NCBI RefSeq assembly: GCF_018831085.1
Contig: NZ_JAGPNM010000002.1
Location: 248,001 to 312,000, forward strand
From: Rheinheimera oceanensis
GTDB taxonomy: Bacteria; Pseudomonadota; Gammaproteobacteria; Enterobacterales; Alteromonadaceae
Direction of reading: 5' to 3'
Length of the DNA: 64,000 nt
Positions 35,973 through 47,074 of the stretch are shown one piece after another; within the stretch, counting starts at the first letter, position 1, and every line of letters starts with the position of its first letter. Position numbers and translations under genes: made by a program. The notes under the pieces were generated by a model. The model was not told the origin of the DNA. It searched no databases and was given only the letters and a program-made list of their open reading frames with translations.

Positions 35973-37442
35973 TTAAAAAGCCAGGCCCGGCGATAATTGC
36001 TCTGGCAATACTACCTGCTCAAGCTCCACAGACGCCACCGGATAAGCGCAGTAATCTGCGGCATAAAATGCACTGGCCCGGTGATTGCCGCTTGACCCCA
36101 CACCACCAAAAGGTGCGGCCGAACTGGCGCCGGTAATCGGCCGGTTCCAGTTAACAATACCGGCACGGATGCGGCGGAAGAAATGCTGATATAACTCAGC
36201 GCTGTCACTTAACAGCCCGGCAGATAAACCAAACTGGGTGTTATTGGCCGCATCAATCGCCTGATCAAAATCAGTAAAACGAAACACCTTCAACAGCGGG
36301 CCAAAATGCTCGTCATCCGGATAGTCAGTTACATTGCTGCATTCGATAATACCCGGGCTCACCAGCGCTGTATTGACATCAATATGCTGCATTTCAAGCA
36401 GCACTTTACCACCGAGCTCAACTAACTGCTGCTGCACAGCCAGCATACCTTTAGCTGCGGCAACAGAAATCATTGAACCCATAAAAGGCTGTTCGGCGGC
36501 GTCGTACACACCTACCTTGATATTGCGGGTGACTTCAAGCAGGCGCGCCAGAATCGCATCGCCCTGTGCATTAGCCGGTAAAAACAATTTACGGGCGCAG
36601 GTACAGCGCTGGCCGGCAGAAATAAAAGCCGACTGAATAATATCGTGCACTGCAGCATCAATATTACTGACATCCTGTACAATCAGCGGGTTATTGCCGC
36701 CCATTTCCAGCGCCAGAATTTTATCAGGCCGGCCGGCAAACTGCTGGTGCAGGTAATGGCCGGTGCGTGAACTGCCGGTAAAGAAAATACCATCGATACC
36801 ATTGTGGCCTGCAATGGCCTTACCGGTATCAACTTCGCCTTGCAGTAAAGCAATAACGCCAGCTGGCAAACCGGCCTGCTGCCACAGTTTTACAGTTTCT
36901 TCAGCCACTTTCGGCGTTAACTCAGACGGCTTAAATATTACGCTATTACCTGCCAGCAAGGCCGGTACTATATGGCCATTTGGTAAGTGGCCGGGGAAAT
37001 TATAAGGCCCGAATACCGCGACTACGCCATGCGGTTTATGCCGTACAAAAGCCCGCCCTTGTGGCATCGGGTTTTCTTTGGTTCCGGTACGTTCCTGATA
37101 AGCCCGCACAGAAATATCAATTTTGCCAATCATCGCCGCCACTTCGGTGCGGGCTTCCCATAGTGCCTTACCGGTTTCAGTGGCAATAGTCAGCGCCATG
37201 GCTTCTTTATTATTGCTAAGCTGCTCAGCAAACTTTTTTACCACAGCTACACGCTCATCAAAGCTTAAGCCTGCCCAGTCATATTGCGCTTTACGCGCGA
37301 CCTGCACGGCAGTATCTACCTGCGCAGCAGTTGCCGCCTGGCCTTGCCATACTTGCGTGTTCTTTACCGGGTCCAGTGAGGTAAATGCTTTACCTTCACC
37401 ACTAAGCCATTGATTATTAATAAACTGTACTGCGTTATTCAT
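35973..37442 (-). CDS. astD: N-succinylglutamate 5-semialdehyde dehydrogenase
   Basis: NAD-dependent step four of the arginine succinyltransferase pathway. 489 residues (E. coli 492). Aldehyde dehydrogenase landmarks: [22 protein letters not shown], catalytic Glu in [10 protein letters not shown] near residue 247, and catalytic Cys in [11 protein letters not shown] near residue 281. The AstD-specific C-terminus is [14 protein letters not shown]. 14 bp after astA; terminator follows. Confidence 0.95.
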   Translation of the reverse strand: MNNAVQFINNQWLSGEGKAFTSLDPVKNTQVWQGQAATAAQVDTAVQVARKAQYDWAGLSFDERVAVVKKFAEQLSNNKEAMALTIATETGKALWEARTEVAAMIGKIDISVRAYQERTGTKENPMPQGRAFVRHKPHGVVAVFGPYNFPGHLPNGHIVPALLAGNSVIFKPSELTPKVAEETVKLWQQAGLPAGVIALLQGEVDTGKAIAGHNGIDGIFFTGSSRTGHYLHQQFAGRPDKILALEMGGNNPLIVQDVSNIDAAVHDIIQSAFISAGQRCTCARKLFLPANAQGDAILARLLEVTRNIKVGVYDAAEQPFMGSMISVAAAKGMLAVQQQLVELGGKVLLEMQHIDVNTALVSPGIIECSNVTDYPDDEHFGPLLKVFRFTDFDQAIDAANNTQFGLSAGLLSDSAELYQHFFRRIRAGIVNWNRPITGASSAAPFGGVGSSGNHRASAFYAADYCAYPVASVELEQVVLPEQLSPGLAF

Positions 37443-37455
37443 ATCTCTCCCCTGA

Positions 37456-38472
37456 TTAAATTCTCGTAACCCGAACCCAGTCGCCCGCGCTTACCCGTAG
37501 CGCCGCAGCAACATCAGCCGGCAGGGTTACCTCTGCGCTGTGTTCATTTACGTCAAGTACCAGCCAGGTAGCACGAAAGTCTGCAACGCTGGTATTACAT
37601 ATCAGATAAGGCAGGCCGTTACTGACATCGCCCAGCCGTACCTGCAAGCGCTGGCTGTTTCGCACTGAACGGATATGCTCCACTCTGGCTTCTACGGTAG
37701 GGCCGGCATCAAAAATATCGACATAACCACGATGCGAAAACCCTTCAGATTGCAGCAACGCCAGCGCAGGTTTGGTTTTATCATGTACCTGGCCAATTAC
37801 TGCCTGTGCCTGTTTGCTTAGCAGGCTGACATAAATCGGATATTTAGGCATCAGTTCTGCGATAAACACCTTCTGGCCTATGCCAGTCAGATAATCTGCG
37901 GTAGGAAAATCCAGTGAGAAAAAATGTTCCTGCAACCACTGCCAGAATGGCGAACTGCCGTCGGTATTGGAAATACCCCGCATTTCGGCGATCACTCTGT
38001 CGGAAAAACGCTGCGGAAATTCAGCCATAAACAAAAAGCGCATTTTTGACAGCAAACGGCCATTGTTTTTCTCACGGCGGCTTTCACGCAAAAATAACGT
38101 GCATAACTCACTCACGCCGGTGTAATCATTACACAGGGTTAATATGTCGGCTGTTTTATATACCCCGAGTGAGCGCGAGCTGTGTACCACCTTGCCCAGG
38201 TGGTAATGATAAAACGCATCATCCAGCCCCACGGCCGCTTCCAATGCGCTGGTGCCGCATACCTCACCGGTAAGCGTATCCTCCAGCACAAACAGATAGC
38301 CTTCATCACCCGGCGAACTGACCTGTTTATTAAATGATTGCTCAGAGCGGCTTATTTTGCGCATCAAGAGTTCATCATTTACCGGTAACGAGGTAAAACC
38401 GTGCCCCGATTCAACCGCAATGCTATACAGCGCCGGGTAATCATCCGCACGGATTGGGCGAATCACCATCAT
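37456..38472 (-). CDS. astA: Arginine N-succinyltransferase
   Basis: First step of the arginine succinyltransferase pathway: succinyl-CoA plus arginine. 338 residues. [19 protein letters not shown] opens the GNAT-like fold; [30 protein letters not shown] and [19 protein letters not shown] are conserved AstA segments. A small hairpin, GGGGC/GCCCC at 38505-38520, sits between argD and astA and may tune the level of the downstream pair. Confidence 0.95.
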   Translation of the reverse strand: MMVIRPIRADDYPALYSIAVESGHGFTSLPVNDELLMRKISRSEQSFNKQVSSPGDEGYLFVLEDTLTGEVCGTSALEAAVGLDDAFYHYHLGKVVHSSRSLGVYKTADILTLCNDYTGVSELCTLFLRESRREKNNGRLLSKMRFLFMAEFPQRFSDRVIAEMRGISNTDGSSPFWQWLQEHFFSLDFPTADYLTGIGQKVFIAELMPKYPIYVSLLSKQAQAVIGQVHDKTKPALALLQSEGFSHRGYVDIFDAGPTVEARVEHIRSVRNSQRLQVRLGDVSNGLPYLICNTSVADFRATWLVLDVNEHSAEVTLPADVAAALRVSAGDWVRVTRI

Positions 38473-38569
38473 CGTCGCTACTCCACTTTTACGTTATTGT
38501 TTTCGGGGCTCTGAGGCCCCTTAGCTTCATTTTTGCAGTCTTGGTGCTGCTTTATAGTAGTGAGCAGTG

Positions 38570-40107
<1,538 letters not shown>

Positions 40108-41235
40108 TTACAATTCAATACCTAAACGCTTAAGGTTGGTTCTTGCCAGAATATCCAGGCTGTCGCTGTTTAATTGTACTGCCGCAAACCACTCGCTGGT
40201 TTCCTGCTCAGATATCTGTTGGTTTTTGCGCAATGTTTGCCATTGCACATAAGTTTGTGCCTGCAATACCAGCCGGGCCAGAGGGCTGCATCCGGCAAAA
40301 CCGGCACCTTCCGCCAGTTGATCCAGCGTCTGGCATAGTGGTAATGTACGTAACTGCCAGCGCGAAGTGATGTCTGCACTTAATACCGCAGCGAACTCGG
40401 CAAGGCTTTCACATAAAAAACTGGCATCAGCTTCAAGCTGATCCAGTGCATTGGTAAGCTGGGTATCGCGGTTTTCTCTGGCATGCAATAGCTGCTGCTG
40501 GCGTACCTGCAGGTAAGTACGCAGGTAGTTGCGGGTAACTACGGTATGACCGGTGGTATGAAACAAGCCGGCACAAAATGCGTTATAAGGATGCTCGGCG
40601 CTATTTTCTGCCAGCGCACGCGCAGCAATGGCAACGGCCAGTGTGTAGTCCCACAACCGGCTTTTTAACGGCGTAAAAGGGTCGGTTGAATGCGGTATCA
40701 TCCGGCGCATAGCGTATACCGGGATAATCAGCTGTAAACTTTCAACGCCTAAAAAACGTAACGCCGTTTTAATATCTTTGATCATCGCACCCGATGCGGT
40801 ACGGTTACGGTACTGCGGCTGATTAACCAGGCGTAATAGTTCTTCTTTTAACCATGGCACTTTTGATACCAGCGGGTCGAGCTTGTTAACCGTTACCACT
40901 TTTTCACTAAGTACATCCAGCACCGGAAAAAACGCTTCGCCCGGGTCAAATAACGACGCCATTACCTGTTCAATATTGTGCAATTTGCGTAGCAGCTCAT
41001 CGGCCACTTCATCATGCAAATGCGCCTGAGCAAACTCAGTAAACTGGGCTTTAGCCTGCTCGCCGGCCTCGCGCAATTGCTGAGCCTGGGCCTCAACGGC
41101 CAGCAAGGTGCGCTGCGTATCTGCCTGCCCCGCCCGGATTTGGTAGCCAAGGCGTTTCTTTTGCGGGTTCACTCCAACTAACTGGTCAAAAAAGCGCTGC
41201 ACCATCACATCTGCAAAGGCCACTAAATGCTCCAT
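40108..41235 (-). CDS. HDOD domain protein
   Basis: 375 residues from the ATG at 41235. The HDOD fold is visible in VNKLDPLVSKVPWLKEELLRLVN (the usual LP..P....ll.l opening), KTALRFLGVESLQLIIPVYAMRRM and ALAENSAEHPYNAFCAGLFHTTGHTVV. The metal-binding HD of true HD phosphohydrolases is absent. HDOD proteins act as scaffolds in signalling. The longer frame from a TTG at 41277 has no supporting ribosome binding site. Sits between pabA and argD, which are direct neighbours in E. coli. Confidence 0.78.
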   Translation of the reverse strand: MEHLVAFADVMVQRFFDQLVGVNPQKKRLGYQIRAGQADTQRTLLAVEAQAQQLREAGEQAKAQFTEFAQAHLHDEVADELLRKLHNIEQVMASLFDPGEAFFPVLDVLSEKVVTVNKLDPLVSKVPWLKEELLRLVNQPQYRNRTASGAMIKDIKTALRFLGVESLQLIIPVYAMRRMIPHSTDPFTPLKSRLWDYTLAVAIAARALAENSAEHPYNAFCAGLFHTTGHTVVTRNYLRTYLQVRQQQLLHARENRDTQLTNALDQLEADASFLCESLAEFAAVLSADITSRWQLRTLPLCQTLDQLAEGAGFAGCSPLARLVLQAQTYVQWQTLRKNQQISEQETSEWFAAVQLNSDSLDILARTNLKRLGIEL

Positions 41236-41315
41236 CTGAATTCGGTGACAGTTATCATCTGCACTGCCTGCTGCCAATACTGCAACCGGACTCTGGCAGA
41301 GTCAAGCCAGCAGGC

Positions 41316-41906
41316 TTAGCCAGGTTTGGTCAAGGTTAAAAAATTATCTAACAGCTGTTTACCCTGCTGGCTAAGAATAGCCTCCGGATGAAACTGCACT
41401 CCGTGCAATGCCAGCTCTGGGTGCATTAAACCCATAATGTCGGCTGTTTCCTGGCTGGCATCATCTGTCCAGGCCGTTTGCACCAGCTCGCCGGGCAGGC
41501 TGTGTTTATCTACCACTAAAGAATGATAGCGTGTTACATCCAGCGGATTAGCCAGGCCATGAAATACCGATTGATTATTGTGCCGTACCAGCGAATTTTT
41601 ACCATGCATGACCTGACGGGCCCGTACCACGCGGCCACCAAATACCTGCGCAATAGCCTGATGGCCCAGACAAACCCCCAGCATAGGAATTTTGCCGGCA
41701 AACTGCTCAATAGCCGCCAACGACACCCCGGCATCATCCGGGGTTTTCGGCCCGGGTGAAATAACCAGATACTGCGGCGCCAGTGTGGCTATCTGCGCCA
41801 CATTAATATCATCGTTGCGCCGCACCATAACCTGCTGGCCTAGTGCAGCAAAATACTGCACCAGGTTATAAGTAAAAGAGTCGTAATTATCGATTATCAG
41901 CAGCAT
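41316..41906 (-). CDS. pabA: Aminodeoxychorismate synthase, glutamine amidotransferase subunit
   Basis: Supplies ammonia to PabB for p-aminobenzoate in folate synthesis. Class I amidotransferase of 196 residues: [18 protein letters not shown] at the N-terminus, nucleophile Cys in [17 protein letters not shown] near residue 79, and the catalytic His/Glu in [13 protein letters not shown] near residue 170. TrpG cannot be excluded on motifs alone, but the pabA-argD neighbourhood and [12 protein letters not shown] favour PabA. Start at 41906 by similarity; an upstream in-frame ATG at 41960 is too long. Confidence 0.9.
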   Translation of the reverse strand: MLLIIDNYDSFTYNLVQYFAALGQQVMVRRNDDINVAQIATLAPQYLVISPGPKTPDDAGVSLAAIEQFAGKIPMLGVCLGHQAIAQVFGGRVVRARQVMHGKNSLVRHNNQSVFHGLANPLDVTRYHSLVVDKHSLPGELVQTAWTDDASQETADIMGLMHPELALHGVQFHPEAILSQQGKQLLDNFLTLTKPG

Positions 41907-42021
41907 TCGGCCGTCTCTGTTTTGTAAGCCCATAACGAATAACGGGCTATTTTGCCACAAGCAACTGTTTTTTGCTGCGCTGCTAAATAGCAGCGGTCAG
42001 CTTTGGATATTTTTACAGCAG

Positions 42022-42054
42022 TTGATTGACAGCCTATTAATCATACAATAGGAT
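42022..42054 (+). promoter_or_regulatory. Sigma-70 promoter of the TonB-dependent receptor gene
   Basis: Two overlapping registers are visible: TTGACA (42026-42031), 17 nt, TAGGAT (42049-42054), with a perfect -35; and TTGATT (42022-42027), 16 nt, TACAAT (42044-42049), with a -10 at 5 of 6. Either gives a start near 42055-42061 and a leader of about 110 nt. Confidence 0.55.
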
Positions 42055-42081
42055 GATTAATAGTTCGTACAATAGCACGAA
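42034..42081. promoter_or_regulatory. Two abutting operator-like inverted repeats over the receptor promoter
   Basis: Site 1: CTATTAATCAT (42034-42044), 8 nt ACAATAGG, ATGATTAATAG (42053-42063), an 11-bp perfect inverted repeat lying over the -10 region. Site 2: TTCGT (42064-42068), ACAATAGC, ACGAA (42077-42081). The two share the pattern TCRTACAATAGSAYGA and are spaced 24 bp centre to centre. Placement over the -10 suggests repression. The regulator is not encoded in this window. Confidence 0.6.
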
Positions 42082-42168
42082 TAATAAAAACACATAAAAA
42101 AACGCCTCCATTGTCAGTTTTCTCTGGCCAGGAAGGCAGTAACATAAGTGACAAGGGGAGTTATGCTC

Positions 42169-44955
42169 ATGTTTAAACCTTCGGTTTTAAGCAGTGCTGT
42201 CGCCATGGCGATAACATTGTCTGCCCATCCGTTATACGCTCAGCAAAGCAGTGACGACACCACAGTATCGCCAGATGAGGTTGAAGTTATTCTGGTAAAA
42301 GGTATTCGTGGTAGCCTGGCCCGTTCAGTTGATCTGAAGCGGGAAAATATGCAAATCGTCGATTCAATTATCTCAGAAGATATCGGCAAATTTCCCGATA
42401 ACAACGTAGTAGAAGCCCTGCAACGCTTATCCGGCGTACAGGTAACAGACCGTGGCGCCGGTGAGGTTAGCACTGTGTCTATCCGCGGCTTAAATGACGT
42501 AACCACCACCGTTAATGGCCGCAATATTTTTACAGCCTCGGGCCGCTCAGTGGCACTGGCAGATATTCCCGCCAGCTTGCTAAACCGGGTAGATGTGTAT
42601 AAAACCCGCTCTGCCAGCCTGATAGAAACCGGTATCGCCGGCCAGATTGATATTCATACTCAGCGCCCGTTCGATTTTGACAGCAGCAAGCTGGTCGTGG
42701 CTGGCCGGGGTATTCACTCAGATCAGGCCGATAAAACTGACCCGAATATCAGCGCTTTATTCAGCAATAACTGGGATATTGGCGATAGCCGCTTTGGCGC
42801 GCTGATTAACCTGTCTTATGCGCAAACGCATTATCGCGATCAAAGCGTTACTGCCGGCGCTATGATGCCATTTGCCACCAATAATCCACCGGCCGGCTGG
42901 GCTCCGTATGAAATTATCCGCAGCACCGATGGCCGGGCTAGCGAAAACCCGATCTGGCAACCGGGCCTGGAAGCCGGTTTGCCCTTTGCCCCCGGCTCGA
43001 CCATAGATGTTAATGGTGTACCAACAGAATACTTGCTGTCACGTGATGCGGTGTTTGCCAGCGATCTGACCGGTAAACGCGAGCGCCCGGCAGTAAATGT
43101 GGCTTTTCAGTTTGCCCCAAACGACTCTTCTGAATATATCTTTGAAGCATTTTACAATGGCTTTCGTGACGACTCTTATAACTCGTTGTTGTTTTCCTTT
43201 GTCGACTGGTGGGGCAACTTAGGCGACAACCCGGACATCAGCCTGTTCGAAGGCACCAACATTATTAAATCCCGCACTGTGGGCTCGCCGTATATGTTTA
43301 CCAGTGGCGATTTGCGTAGCGGCAAAACCGATAGCTATGTGTATGCACTGGGCGGAAAATGGCTGATTGGCGACAACCTGCAACTGCGCTCTGAAGTGGT
43401 GTATCAGGACAGCCAGTACGATGAAAGCTTTTTTGCTATGCGTACTGAGCGGGTAGCAGACAGCATCACGGTCGACTTTAACAGCGGCGGCGGTCTCCCG
43501 GCTTTCCAGTTTGGGCCGGCAACCGATTTAACCGCCCCGGATCAGTGGGCTATGGCCCAGCTTTATGATCAGGCCTATAGCCGTGACGGAGATGCACTGA
43601 CCTTTACCTTAGATGCCGACTACACCCTGAATAAGAGTATTATTACCAATATCAGCTTTGGTGGCCGTTATGACAAACGCAAAGCCTCCGAAGCCCAGCT
43701 GTTACAGGACGCAGGTTTGTGTAACTCTGGCAACGCGGCGTGTCAGTTAGCCACCTATGAGGGGCTGCTGCATACCAACAACGGTTTCTTTGATGGCGAA
43801 TCGGATGTGCCTACATCATGGTTAGCAGCCAATGGTTATTATATCCGCGATAACGCCGATATGTTCCGCACTATATACAACACTGAAACCGGATCTAATC
43901 TTGCTGTTGGTGAGCAACGTGTGCTGGCACAAACCTTTGAAGTGACCGAAACAACCACTGCGCTGTATGCGCAGGCAGATTTTGAAACTGAACTGGGTGG
44001 GCGTTTGTTCGATGGCCAATTTGGCTTACGCTACGTTGATGTTGATACTGATATGGCGTTTGCCGGCAATACGGCCTCAACCAGTGCCAGCAAGGTATTA
44101 CCCAGCCTGATGTTGCGTTACAACCTGACCGACGATTTGCTGGCCCGCTTTAGCTACGGCGAAACGCTGCGCCGGCCGGGCTTTGCCCAGCTAAACCCCA
44201 CTATTAACTATGTGCGCGATGTGACCAATATTGGTTATGGTACAGCCAGCGGTGGCAACCCTGAGCTAAAACCAACCGAATCTAAAAACTACGATCTGTC
44301 GCTGGAATGGTATTTTGCTGAAGGCAGTGCACTGTACGCCACCGCCTTTAAACGTGACATTGAAGGCTTTGTCGTCGATTTTCGCCGCAGAGTTATCCAT
44401 GATGATGGTCAGGGTGAGTATCCCTACATTCTGAACCAGCCGGATAATGCCTCAAACGGTAAACTGGATGGTTATGAATTAGGTGTAGTGTACTTCCCTA
44501 AAGGGTTACCGGATTTACTGGACGGCATTGGTATACAAGCCAGTTACACTATACTGGATTCTTCGCAGGATATTCCGATCACCAACAGTGAAGGTATTGT
44601 AGTGGGTACTGATACCACACCATTATTCGGCGTATCGGATTCATCTTACAGCGTGGTACTGGCCTATGAGAAAGAACGTTTCGATATGCGGTTGTCCTAT
44701 GTCTGGCGTGAAGACTTCCTGAATAACTACGAAGCGGCGCAATTTGCCAACCCGCTGGGTATATACCGTAACCCGGAAAAAAGCCTGGATTTTCAGTTAA
44801 GTTACCATGTAACCGACAACCTGATGCTGACGTTTGATGCCACTAACCTGACTAACGAAATTTTCCAGAGTTACTACGAGTACCCCTCCACGCATAACTT
44901 TGGCTCGTCATTGTTTAGCCGAACCTTTGCGCTGGGGTTCCGGTACAGCCTGTAA
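42169..44955 (+). CDS. TonB-dependent receptor of the arabinan locus
   Basis: Outer membrane active importer of 928 residues. Signal peptide (MFKPSVLSSAVAMAITLSAHPLYA), then the plug domain with EVILVKGIRGSLARSVDLKR, DIGKFPDNNVVEALQRLSGVQ and RVDVYKTRSASL, then a large barrel ending ...SRTFALGFRYSL. The plug wording is that of the TIGR01782 group, common in marine gammaproteobacteria and Xanthomonas/Caulobacter and tied to plant polysaccharides. AAGGGGAG at 42153-42160 puts the start at the ATG at 42169, not at 42163 or the GTG at 42148. Substrate inferred from neighbours: arabinan oligosaccharides. Confidence 0.9.
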   Translation: MFKPSVLSSAVAMAITLSAHPLYAQQSSDDTTVSPDEVEVILVKGIRGSLARSVDLKRENMQIVDSIISEDIGKFPDNNVVEALQRLSGVQVTDRGAGEVSTVSIRGLNDVTTTVNGRNIFTASGRSVALADIPASLLNRVDVYKTRSASLIETGIAGQIDIHTQRPFDFDSSKLVVAGRGIHSDQADKTDPNISALFSNNWDIGDSRFGALINLSYAQTHYRDQSVTAGAMMPFATNNPPAGWAPYEIIRSTDGRASENPIWQPGLEAGLPFAPGSTIDVNGVPTEYLLSRDAVFASDLTGKRERPAVNVAFQFAPNDSSEYIFEAFYNGFRDDSYNSLLFSFVDWWGNLGDNPDISLFEGTNIIKSRTVGSPYMFTSGDLRSGKTDSYVYALGGKWLIGDNLQLRSEVVYQDSQYDESFFAMRTERVADSITVDFNSGGGLPAFQFGPATDLTAPDQWAMAQLYDQAYSRDGDALTFTLDADYTLNKSIITNISFGGRYDKRKASEAQLLQDAGLCNSGNAACQLATYEGLLHTNNGFFDGESDVPTSWLAANGYYIRDNADMFRTIYNTETGSNLAVGEQRVLAQTFEVTETTTALYAQADFETELGGRLFDGQFGLRYVDVDTDMAFAGNTASTSASKVLPSLMLRYNLTDDLLARFSYGETLRRPGFAQLNPTINYVRDVTNIGYGTASGGNPELKPTESKNYDLSLEWYFAEGSALYATAFKRDIEGFVVDFRRRVIHDDGQGEYPYILNQPDNASNGKLDGYELGVVYFPKGLPDLLDGIGIQASYTILDSSQDIPITNSEGIVVGTDTTPLFGVSDSSYSVVLAYEKERFDMRLSYVWREDFLNNYEAAQFANPLGIYRNPEKSLDFQLSYHVTDNLMLTFDATNLTNEIFQSYYEYPSTHNFGSSLFSRTFALGFRYSL

Positions 44956-44972
44956 TCTGGCTACACTAATAC

Positions 44973-44999
44973 AAAGCCCCTGCAAGTCAGGGGCTTTTG
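44973..44999 (+). terminator. Rho-independent terminator after the receptor gene
   Basis: AAAGCCCCTG (44973-44982), 5-nt loop, CAGGGGCTTT (44988-44997) followed by TTGTTTAT. 18 bp after the stop. Confidence 0.85.
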
Positions 45000-45019
45000 T
45001 TTATGTTAAAAAAACCATG

Positions 45020-45130
45020 TCAGTTGTACCCTAACTCAACCTGCTGCTCCAGTTCAGCTTGCGGCTCAGCCGCAGGTTGTTCTGCTTCAGAGGCCGGGGC
45101 AGCAGCGTCTGGTATAGATGAAGCTGTCAT
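45020..45130 (-). CDS. Tiny Ala/Glu/Gln-rich ORF (36 residues)
   Basis: MTASSIPDAAAPASEAEQPA is followed by 16 more residues ending ELGYN. AGGTGA lies 7 nt before the ATG, a good ribosome binding site. No signal peptide, strongly acidic, no Cys. It is 54 bp downstream of the GH43 stop on the same strand, behind a 12-bp perfect hairpin. I recognise no family; it may be a real microprotein or chance. Confidence 0.4.
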   Translation of the reverse strand: MTASSIPDAAAPASEAEQPAAEPQAELEQQVELGYN

Positions 45131-45149
45131 TTTTATTCACCTGTGATCT

Positions 45150-45179
45150 GGCAGCAGAGCCCAAAGCGGCTCTGCTGCC
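45150..45179 (-). other. 12-bp perfect hairpin between GH43 gene and tiny ORF
   Basis: GGCAGCAGAGCC (45150-45161), 6-nt loop, GGCTCTGCTGCC (45168-45179). No T-run follows on the minus strand, so it may be an mRNA 3'-end stabiliser or a leaky terminator rather than a full stop. Confidence 0.55.
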
Positions 45180-45184
45180 GGGGG

Positions 45185-47038
45185 TTAGTTGATGGCGCGG
45201 ATATGAAAACGCTGACAAAAGCTGTCTGCTGCCAATGGTGCCTGTTTTAATTCAGTATCATCCGCCAGGGCACAGGCCGGCACTTCCAGCACCGCTTTAC
45301 TATGCGCCGACACTAACCGCATACTGCCGTACGCGTTAGGCTGCAGCAGCCAGTGGCTGGCTTTGGCATCGCAACTGGCCATCACCACAGGCGCCCCTGC
45401 TGCCAGAGACTCTGCTTCTACTGCCATACAAAGCTCAGCATTACTCGCATTACGCAGTTGCAACGTACCTTGCTGCGTCTGGCTAAACTGCCAGTGTTGA
45501 TCGGGCCGGTTTTGCCAGCCTGTCTGGCTGACTTTGGCCGTGCCGGCAGGCTGCCCGGTTGCCACTGATAACACCTTACCACTTTGGCTGCTGCTGAGCG
45601 CCACCTTGCCCGCCGGCAGTAACTGCCAGTCGCTACACCCTTGCTCTGTATTACACCCCGGTATTTGCAACGCTGTATCACCGGCTTTATTGATTAATTG
45701 CCAGGTAGTTGTCTCAGTAGCCGCAAAACGCCACTGCTGGCGTACTTTATTGCGCCATGGCCCGGCTTCAGCCGCACCATTAAGCCCAAGGCCAATATAC
45801 TGGCCCTGCCGGGTGACTAAACGGTAATATTCACCCATGGTCGGGTCTATTTTTAAAACACTCTGTGCAGAGCAATTAACAGCCGCCGGTGCACCATCAA
45901 CCACGCTCAGACATTGGCCCTGGCCGTTACGCAGTAACCAGTCAGCCCCTTGCGGCACTGCCGTTACAGGGCCGTTTTCGCCGGACGGTGCCGCTATTAC
46001 CTGGCCTTCCGGTACCGGCTGGCCAAAATTTGGCGTACCGTCATCATGCCAGCTAAACGGCTGAGCCCGTAACGAACGGGTTGCACTGCAGCCGTCGGTT
46101 TCTTTATTGTTACCATGGTAAACCAGCCAGTCTTCGCTGTTATCCGGCGATTTAAAAAAGCCATTATGGCCAGGCCCGTAAACACCATTGGCGCGTTCAA
46201 ATACCGGTTTGTCGTATTTTGTCCAGTCTGCCGGGTTCAGCGGGTCATCGCCGGTCAGTTCCAGCAAACCCAGTTTGTAATCGGGCGTGTCGCAAAAGCT
46301 GGCGGAATACACCACAAAGGTGCGGCCGCTACGTTTCAGCACTTCAGCACCTTCATTCACTTTACGGCCGGATATTTCCCACGGTAGCTCTGGCCGCGAG
46401 AGCACCACTCTGGGCCCGGTAATGGTCCAGGGGTTAACCATTTCGGCAATCCAGTTCAGTTGCTCATCGCCCTGCCACTCTGACCACAACAAATATAATT
46501 TGCCGTTGTGCTGCAGGTAATTACCGTCAATATTCCAGCTATCCGGCATTGGTGAGCCTTTAAACTGATAAGGCCCCATAGGATCATCACCGGCGCTTTC
46601 CAGTACCGACAAATGCTGGCCATCGAGGTTTTCCTGCTTACCGGAGGTAAACATCATGTACCAACGATAACCATCCGGCCCTTTGAGGCGGTGAAACTCA
46701 TAGGCCCAGAAATTACAGCAACGGGCCGGCTCAGTTTCTGACCATAAATAAACCGGCGTTGCCTCTGCCAGCCCGGCCAGCGTAGGTGCTTTGCGCATAA
46801 CTAACTGCGAGGTCCAGGTGGTGGTGGTCAGGTAATAATTGCCGTCAAAATATTCCAGCCAGGGATCGGCGCCATTGTTATACAGCGGGTTGGTAAAGCT
46901 CTGACCTTCATAGGCATCACTGATCAGGGTCTTATTGGCATCATTTGCCTGCTCCAGCGACTGCTGGCAGCCACTTAGTGACAGCACTATGGCGCTGGCC
47001 AGTAATGCCGGTTTAAGTATTGGTTTAATATTATGCAT
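45185..47038 (-). CDS. GH43 exo-arabinofuranosidase-like lipoprotein with C-terminal ricin-type domain
   Basis: 617 residues. Lipobox LSLSGC with Cys near residue 24 and Gln at +2, which favours the outer membrane. The five-bladed GH43 domain (about 45-345) has the base in NGADPWLEYF, the pKa modulator Asp in SWNIDGNYL and the acid in KVNEGAEVLKR. The remaining 260 residues show repeated QxW-like segments (QQWRFAAT, QHWQFSQT, SHWLLQP), as in ricin B carbohydrate-binding lectin domains. Probably trims arabinose from arabinan at the cell surface. The substrate is inferred from family and locus. Confidence 0.85.
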   Translation of the reverse strand: MHNIKPILKPALLASAIVLSLSGCQQSLEQANDANKTLISDAYEGQSFTNPLYNNGADPWLEYFDGNYYLTTTTWTSQLVMRKAPTLAGLAEATPVYLWSETEPARCCNFWAYEFHRLKGPDGYRWYMMFTSGKQENLDGQHLSVLESAGDDPMGPYQFKGSPMPDSWNIDGNYLQHNGKLYLLWSEWQGDEQLNWIAEMVNPWTITGPRVVLSRPELPWEISGRKVNEGAEVLKRSGRTFVVYSASFCDTPDYKLGLLELTGDDPLNPADWTKYDKPVFERANGVYGPGHNGFFKSPDNSEDWLVYHGNNKETDGCSATRSLRAQPFSWHDDGTPNFGQPVPEGQVIAAPSGENGPVTAVPQGADWLLRNGQGQCLSVVDGAPAAVNCSAQSVLKIDPTMGEYYRLVTRQGQYIGLGLNGAAEAGPWRNKVRQQWRFAATETTTWQLINKAGDTALQIPGCNTEQGCSDWQLLPAGKVALSSSQSGKVLSVATGQPAGTAKVSQTGWQNRPDQHWQFSQTQQGTLQLRNASNAELCMAVEAESLAAGAPVVMASCDAKASHWLLQPNAYGSMRLVSAHSKAVLEVPACALADDTELKQAPLAADSFCQRFHIRAIN

Positions 47039-47074
47039 CTTCTATCCCCGTTTTTATTTGTCGCGTTATCCACG

